Positions 57,352 to 64,000 of a DNA stretch of 64,000 nt are shown here, piece by piece. This DNA is from Cyprinodon diabolis (lineage: Eukaryota; Chordata; Actinopteri; Cyprinodontiformes; Cyprinodontidae). The notes beneath the pieces were generated by a model. The model searched no databases and was not told where the DNA came from. It saw nothing but the letters and a program-made list of their open reading frames with translations. Each line of letters begins with the position of its first letter. Position 1 is the stretch's first letter. Position numbers and translations under genes: made by a program. The stretch spans positions 24,104,603-24,168,602 of the forward strand of contig CM060076.1 of assembly GCA_030533445.1 (NCBI GenBank), read 5' to 3'.

Positions 57352-60300
57352 ATGGCTTCTATTCTTGATGAGTATGAGGACTCCCAGAACTTCAGGCAAA
57401 GTTCTCAGCAGCACAGCTGCCTAACCTCTGCTAACATCGGGCTAACGCATTCAGGTAGGTCTCCATCCTGTCACTAGCTAAAGAGGAACAACTAACCACT
57501 CCAACCAAGATCGTTGATATTAAAACGCTGCTCCTTTCTTCCACCAAAGGTTTTGTAAACGTGAGGCTGGAGGAAGAAAAGCCGATATTCAACAAGCAGA
57601 GGATTGACTTCACTCCTCCTGAGAGGATCAATCACTTGGTAGTCTGCAACAACCAGCTCTGTATGAGTCTGGGAAAGGATACTTTGTTAAGGCAAATAAT
57701 CCCTCCTATATTTATTAAACAAATGCATATTTTCTCTTGTGATTAATCATGTTTTTTGACAGAAATGCTTTTTTGTGTTTATCCAGGATTGACTTGGCAA
57801 AACCAGATCAGCCCAATCAAACTGAATTAGGGAGGAAAGATGACAGCAAAGTGCACAAGCTGTTCTTGGACCCGACAGGTAAGATGCTGTAGAAATCTAT
57901 AGAACAATTAGATTAAAGTTCTCATCTGACAGCTTGTTTCTGCTTTCTTCAAGTACCTTACTAAAGTACTCAGTGCCTGTAAACAATTTCAAATTTTTTT
58001 CTTTTAAACCACAAACTTCACCCAGATAGATATTGTGTGGTAGATTCTCTCAGAGTAAAGCGTAATTCTGATGTGGACAAGCAGAATACAGGATTTGCAA
58101 ATTTTACAAAATAAGTTATGCATTTATATTCTCCTATTATTCTGATTACTTAATAAATTTTAGTGCAACTGATTCATTAAACTGGACCTTTGTACAGTTA
58201 ATCTGTAAAGATCTCAGAAGCTCCTTCGAGAGCACTGAAACAGTTTAGATCCAATCATGTCTATGTATTAGAACATCTATGTCCTGACCTAAAACTTTAA
58301 GAAACTGCAGCATATTTTTCCTCATTAGCCAGATGCATCTTTTTCTGTAAAGTCATGTTGTAAAGATAGAAATAATGTGTTGACCTGTCCCTGGATAGAT
58401 CATCTGTGACCATTATTTGGCTGTTTTTAATGAAAGCAATAATGGAAATGATTATTGTTATGTATTATTGTGGGACAATAAAGGGATTTACATTACACAA
58501 CACCAACATTATGTCATATCCCATGCTGCTTCTTGCTGCTCAGTATATCTAACTATAAAGTTTTTAAATTATTGTAAAGCACATCTTTAAAGTGTCTGTA
58601 ATTTATACCATTTATTTAAATCCCTGAAACTTCTGACCTTAATATGTCTAAATAATCAGACAGTTCTCTGGTTATTAGAAGCTGTGTTTTCCCTCCACAG
58701 GCTCCCATCTGCTGATCAGCCTGAGCACCAACGAATGCCTGTACCTCAACAGAAACACCCAGAAGGTGCGCAGTCTGTCCCGATGGAGAGGCCACCTCAT
58801 CGAGAGTGTGGGCTGGAACAAGCTGCTGGGCAACGAGACCAGCACAGGGCCCATTCTGGTCGGCACCTGCCAAGGGGTTATTTTTGAGGCAGAGATTTCT
58901 GCAAATGAGGGCAGCCTGTTTAACACCAACCCAGATCAGTACTTAAGACAGGTCCGGCTTGGTTCAAGTTTCTGTTTTTGTTCTACACAAAAAATAAATA
59001 AATCTGTGACTGAATCGTAGATTATTTTTGTTGCGTTAGGTCCATTCCCTGGAGGAGGATGGCAGGCCTGCACCAGTCTGCTGCTTGGAGATTGAGCGAG
59101 GCCCAGAAAACAAATACTTCATCATCGCAACCACCCGCAAGCGCCTGTTCCAGTTTGTGGGTAAGGTGGCCGAAGGGTCGGAGCAGCAAGGCTTCAGCAC
59201 CATTTTCAATCAGAACCAGGACCTGCTGCCCAGTTTCCAGGAGTTCCCAGCCAACATGGGATACAGCGAGATTACATTCTACACAGCAAAACTTAGGAAC
59301 TTCCCTAAAGCGTTTGCCTGGATGATGGGTAATGGCGTTCTGTACGGTCAGCTGGACTACGTTAGGCCTGATTCCCTGCTGAGTGATGTCCAGGTAAGAT
59401 TAACTTCACTCATTCTCGCATTTCTTTTCAACAAATCTTTTGGTCATATGTTTTTATTCGCATAATCAGGTGTGGGAGTACACGCCAGATGTCGACATTA
59501 TCCAGAACAAACCCATTTCCATCGTGCTGACACAGTTCCACTTCTTGCTGCTGCTTCATGACCGTATAAAAGCAATTTGCACCCTGAATGGAGCAGTGGT
59601 GTACGAGGATGTGTTTCCAGATAAATTTGGCCCCCTAAAGAGGATGATCAAAGATCCCATTGGAGGATTGGTGTGGATCTACACAGAGCGGGCAGTTTTC
59701 CGATACCACATCCAACGCGAGGCCAGGGATGTCTGGCAGATGTACATGAGCATGAACAAGTTCGATCTGGCCAAGGAGTACTGCCGCGACCGGCCAGAGT
59801 GCATGGATATGGTGCTAGCTAAGGAGGCTGAGTACTGCTTCCAGAATAAGAGATACCTGGAAAGCGCCAAGTGCTATGCAATGACACAGAACTACTTTGA
59901 AGAGATAGCGCTGAAATTCATCGAAGCCAAGCAAGAAGAGGCGCTGAAGGAGTTCTTACTGAAGAAGCTGAACAATCTGAAACAGACTGAGAGAACGCAG
60001 ATCACCTTGCTGGTGACGTGGCTAACAGAACTCTACCTGAACCGCCTGGGGCAGCTGGAGAGCGACGGCAACATCCTCATCTTCCAGGAAACCCGAGAAG
60101 AGTTCCGGCAGTTTTTAAGTAGTGCGAAGCACAGAGAATGCCTGTTCAACAACCGCAGCACCATTTATGACCTGCTGGCCAGCCACGGCAACGTGGACGA
60201 CATGGTTTACTTCTCGGTCGTCATGCAGGACTACGAGAGGGTCATATCCCACCACTGTCAGCACGACAACTTCAGCGCAGCCCTAGATGTGCTCGCCAAG

Positions 60301-63300
60301 CACTGCGACGAAAAGCTCTTCTACAAATTCTCGCCTGTCCTCATGCAGCACATTCCCAAGAACGTGGTGGACGCATGGATTCAGATGGGCAATAGGCTGG
60401 ACCCAAAGAAGCTCATCCCTGCCCTGATGAACTACAGCCAGATGGGCAGCGCCCAGCAGATCAACGAGACCATCCGCTACATGGAGTTCTGTGTTTATGA
60501 GCTAAACGTGACAGAGGAGGCCATTCATAACTATCTGCTGTCCCTTTACGCAAAGTACAAGCCCGACTCTCTGTTGCAGTATCTAAAACAGGCAGGTACT
60601 CACCCCAAAGAGATCTACTATGATCTAAAGTATGCCCTCAGACTGTGTGCTGAGCATGGCTTCCTTCAGGCCTGCGTGTTGGTTTATAGAATCATGGAGC
60701 TGCACGAGGAGGCAGTGGATCTAGCTTTACAAGTAAGTACTCTCTAGTTCAGCATGTGCTGTTTCTTCACGTGCTTTTAAAATTCGTTTTTTTTAAAAAG
60801 GGGTTCTCTTCTCCCTAGGTGGACGTAGATTTGGCCAAGTCCTGTGCAGATCTGCCTGAGGATGACGAGGAGATGAGGAAAAAGCTTTGGCTGAAGATCG
60901 CCAGGCATGTGGTGCAGGAGGAGAAGGATGTGAAGAAAGCCATGAACTGTCTGTCCAGCTGCAACCTGCTCAAGATTGAAGACATTCTGCCTTTCTTTCC
61001 AGATTTTGTCACCATTGACCACTTTAAGGTTCGCATCATGATTGCCATTTCTGTTTGCCATAACTGGTTGGATTAATTCACAATTTTATGAATGGAGGTT
61101 TGAACCTCAATATTGATCTAAGTAGCTTTAGAAAAGCCATTTGCGTACGCTGAGTTTCTGTCAATTACTTCATTAAAAACGCACATTTAAAGGGGCCTAG
61201 TTTAGCACTATGACTTCATATTTTTACCCTTCTCCCATTAAATGATTGTGTTTGCTTAAGTATTTTTTACTTGGTTTTTGCTGCATATTTGATTGTAAAC
61301 ACAGAGCTCTATCTATATTTACCTTGAGACCAGGTGACTAGAGATACAGTATTGCACAGTGTGTAAACAAGGAAGCCATAAAGAGGCAATAAAGGGGAGC
61401 GAGTCAGCAACGTGTAAAAGCAGAGAAAGTGCAAACAAAAGAGAAAAAGTCGAAATGTGGTGTTAAAAAAAATATTTGATGCAAAGACAGAAGTAGTGCT
61501 CTGATTTCTTTGCCAAGTTAATGGATGCATTATTGGACGGCCTTACTGATGCTGGCGATAGCCTTGCTATTCTTAGGCTCTTGGTTATAGCTACGGAAAA
61601 GCTTATACGATACGTACAATATTCTTCACTGTTTAAATTTCCAATTTTGGTCAAATATTAGCTGTGAACATGTAGCGACGACACACAATACTTTTTACCA
61701 CTTCTGGATATCAGGATAAACGCTAGATGTATATTTTTTTTATTTGAAGCTGAATTTATTTTTATTTTTTTTTTTAAGCAAACATGTAATGTGTAAAATA
61801 TCTTGCTATATTTCATAAGTGTTACATGACTACATTTGGGTAAATATCCCCTACTTAACTCAACTTCATATTAATCAACACAATTAATTTGATTATTATT
61901 TTTTTGGTGCTAATAGATTTTAAGTATTTCCAGTGTCTAAAGAAAACTTAGTTTTCTTACTCATAAACAGCCATTTGACTCCAGCATCCAGGCATTTAAA
62001 GGCACGCCCTGTAACTTTTGGCCACAAGGGGCACTAGACCCTTAACTGCCCATATTTTGTTTCTACTAAACATGGAAAATAATAACAGAGATATATGAGT
62101 GCATACTAGGAGCAAAGTGTTTACTTACCAGTCTAAAAATGACGTTGAGAAAAGAGAATCAGTTTTACATCTGGCTTCTTTTTTTCAGCCTGCGCCGACA
62201 AACTAATTATTTTCCAAGATATACTCTTGTTTTTTTCCTTAGGCACAATCCCTTTCACGTTTTCTCTTTTTAACCTCCTTAGGAGTTTTAAACTTTTTCC
62301 TTTCCTCAGTCATGACCAGTAGTTGAGCAGGCAGGAAAATAGTAGAGCAAAAGCCTTAGCTCTATGACTATATAACAGCCTGGGGCCATAAAGCGATACG
62401 TTCTTCCAGGTCACATGACCTGGCCAACGACGGTGCATCTTCTCACAGTATTTCAAGAGGGTAGCACCACTTGATAGTGTCAAGCACTGTATGTTGGCTG
62501 GAGGAACCATTTAAAATACCTCATATGTGTCAACTCTTTAGGTCACTAAGTCTGCGGTGTGGCTTTAAGGGTTTGTATTTCCGCTGCTGTTTGCGAGCCC
62601 TAAAGCAGCCATTAGTTTCAGGTTCCTAGTAACATTATTTTAAAGACTGGAAAACAGACGTGTAATACAACTAAACAGGATCTGTTTTTTAATGCTTATA
62701 TCATTGCAAAGAGTAAAAAAAGTATATCCATATAGCAACAAAATTCAAAGTCTGCAATACTTTCTTTATATGCTGTAAACAAGAAAGCTATTTAGAAAGA
62801 TTGCCAGCCTGTTTAGGGTGAGACTTGCAAACAGAGCAAAGTGTATTCAGGCATCCTGTTTATGGTCTTTAAAAACAAAAAAATAAATCACAAAATTGAA
62901 TATATTTCTTTATTTCAGGAGGCAATCTGCAGTTCCCTGGAGGAGTACAACAAGCACATTGAGGAGCTGAAGCAGGAAATGGAGGAGGCAACAGAGAGCG
63001 CTAAACGAATCAGGGAAGACATCCAGGAAATGAGGAATAAGTATGGTGTTGTGGATTCCCAAGAAAAGTGTGCGGCGTGTGACTTCCCGTTACTCAACAG
63101 GCCCTTCTATTTGTTTCTGTGTGGTCACATGTTCCATAACGACTGCCTGTTTCAGGTAGAGTGCTTTTCAAAACTTCCAAGATATAATAATCCTGTAGCA
63201 AAAAGGCTTTATGAGCCAAACTCAAATATTTCTGTAGTAATTTTAACAAATAACAATTCTCAAGCAGCCATGGCTCAATAGATTTTCTCATTGTGATTAT

Positions 63301-63617
63301 ATTGTTTTTCTTCCATGAAGGAAGTGACCCCTCACCTGTCAGCCTTTAAGCAGAATCGCCTGGAAGAGCTCCAGAAAAAGCTTGGTGCTACAACACCTTC
63401 TTCTAAATCCCGCAACCGCCTGGCACCCAAGGAGGAGGGGGACACAGCCAGTCTGGGAAAGGGCATGGGGGCAACGAGTCGTGAGCAGATAGTATCCGAC
63501 ATCGATGACATTGTTGCGTCCGAGTGCGCATACTGTGGCGAACTGATGATCAAATCCATCGACAAGCCTTTCATTGATCCACAGAAATTTGAACAAGACA
63601 AATCCAGCTGGCTGTGA
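57352..63617 (+). CDS. vps18: VPS18: core subunit of HOPS/CORVET tethering complexes
   Basis: VPS18 is a scaffold of the HOPS and CORVET complexes that tether late and early endosomes and lysosomes before SNARE fusion. Exons: 57352-57454, 57550-57691, 57787-57878, 58701-58951, 59040-59393, 59470-60732, 60819-61028, 62919-63155 and 63321-63617. They total 2949 nt, 982 aa (human 973). The protein starts MASILDEYE as in the family. The N-terminal half is the Pep3/Vps18 beta-propeller region (for example FTPPERINHLVVCNNQLCMS). The alpha-solenoid/clathrin-repeat region follows (single large exon; AREVWQ-like REARDVWQMY, YFEEIALKFIE). A coiled coil spans about 810-848, and the C-terminal RING has C856, C859, C873, H875, H878, C881, C953 and C956. 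The donor after 57691 is GC (AAG|GCAAAT), so that intron is GC-AG. The donor after 61028 (AAG|GTTCGC) is weak but supported by the family sequence DHFKEAICSSL. Confidence 0.97.
61029..62918. other. VPS18 intron 7, nothing recognised
   Basis: AT-rich 1.9-kb intron. A segment near 62150-62520 (GCCCTGTAACTTTTGGCC at about 62007, then a TCACATGACC-rich part) has repeat-like character, but no ends were identified. Confidence 0.5.
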
Positions 63618-63682
63618 AGACACTGGTATGGTAACATCAAAGCAAACTGCATTTTTATGTCTGTTTTAAGAACAAGGAAGCC

Positions 63683-63688
63683 AATAAA
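63683..63688 (+). terminator. VPS18 poly(A) signal candidate
   Basis: AATAAA lies 66 bases after the VPS18 stop codon. Beyond it the window ends in unremarkable sequence. Confidence 0.6.
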
Positions 63689-64000
63689 AACAGATTCTTG
63701 CCTGTTGGTAGTGCCTATTCTGATGCACAGAATCCTTATTTTGCTGTCAGTTTGTGAACCTGATGGAAAACCTTTGCACTTTGTACAGAAGTATTTAATG
63801 AGCTACTGTCATGAACAGACTGTTATTCAAGACAGTTTAATATGAAATATTTGCAGTACATAATTAACATACATGTCTGATAATAGCTGTGACTGTCACC
63901 ACACAATACCAGTTTGAACTTAGTTGATTATTTGCCACTAGATACCATAACATCCACATTAATTTGTGTGTTTTGTCTCTCTGGTCTGATTTCATTTACT

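Overview
The window is vertebrate nuclear DNA, almost certainly from a teleost fish. It holds five spliced protein-coding genes with GT-AG (and two GC-AG) introns, short AT-rich introns, and the typical fish mix of repeats: Tc1-like transposons, hAT-like MITEs, tRNA-derived SINEs, LINE 3' tails, a Penelope-like element, Ty3/gypsy LTR elements and long (AT)n tracts. The genes were identified by reading exon translations against remembered family sequences. No database search was possible.

Layout. DCAF4 (+, 92-6759, first exon outside the window) encodes a WD40 substrate receptor of CUL4-DDB1 ubiquitin ligases. It converges on ZFYVE1/DFCP1 (-, 9122-14556, twelve coding exons, 774 aa), a PI3P-binding ER/omegasome ATPase. 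A probable non-coding first exon of ZFYVE1 near 18.2-18.3 kb lies head-to-head with PIGH (+, 19234-20950, 181 aa), a subunit of the GPI-GlcNAc transferase. About 31 kb without a recognisable gene follows (21-52 kb). It contains a solo LTR and a nested complex in which a Ty3/gypsy element has inserted into a Penelope-like element. RHOV (-, 52043-54662, 236 aa) and VPS18 (+, 57352-63617, 982 aa) then form a second divergent pair. VPS18 is a core subunit of HOPS/CORVET. Each reconstructed gene joins in one frame and comes out within about ten residues of its human orthologue.

The genes do not form a pathway, although ZFYVE1 and VPS18 both act in autophagy and endolysosomal traffic. In human, DCAF4, ZFYVE1 and PIGH are on 14q24, while RHOV and VPS18 are neighbours on 15q15. 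The window therefore keeps, or has rejoined, two blocks that are separate in mammals.

The most unusual object is the minus-strand LTR element at 28226-32937. It has a damaged gag and no recognisable pol. In place of pol it carries an open frame of about 740 codons built from minisatellites with units of 30, 36 and 39 bp, preceded by a 15-bp array. All unit lengths are multiples of three, so the frame stays open. Other points of note are two GC-AG introns, a Tc1 copy whose internal-deletion junction is a perfect hairpin, and several transposon insertions with readable target-site duplications.
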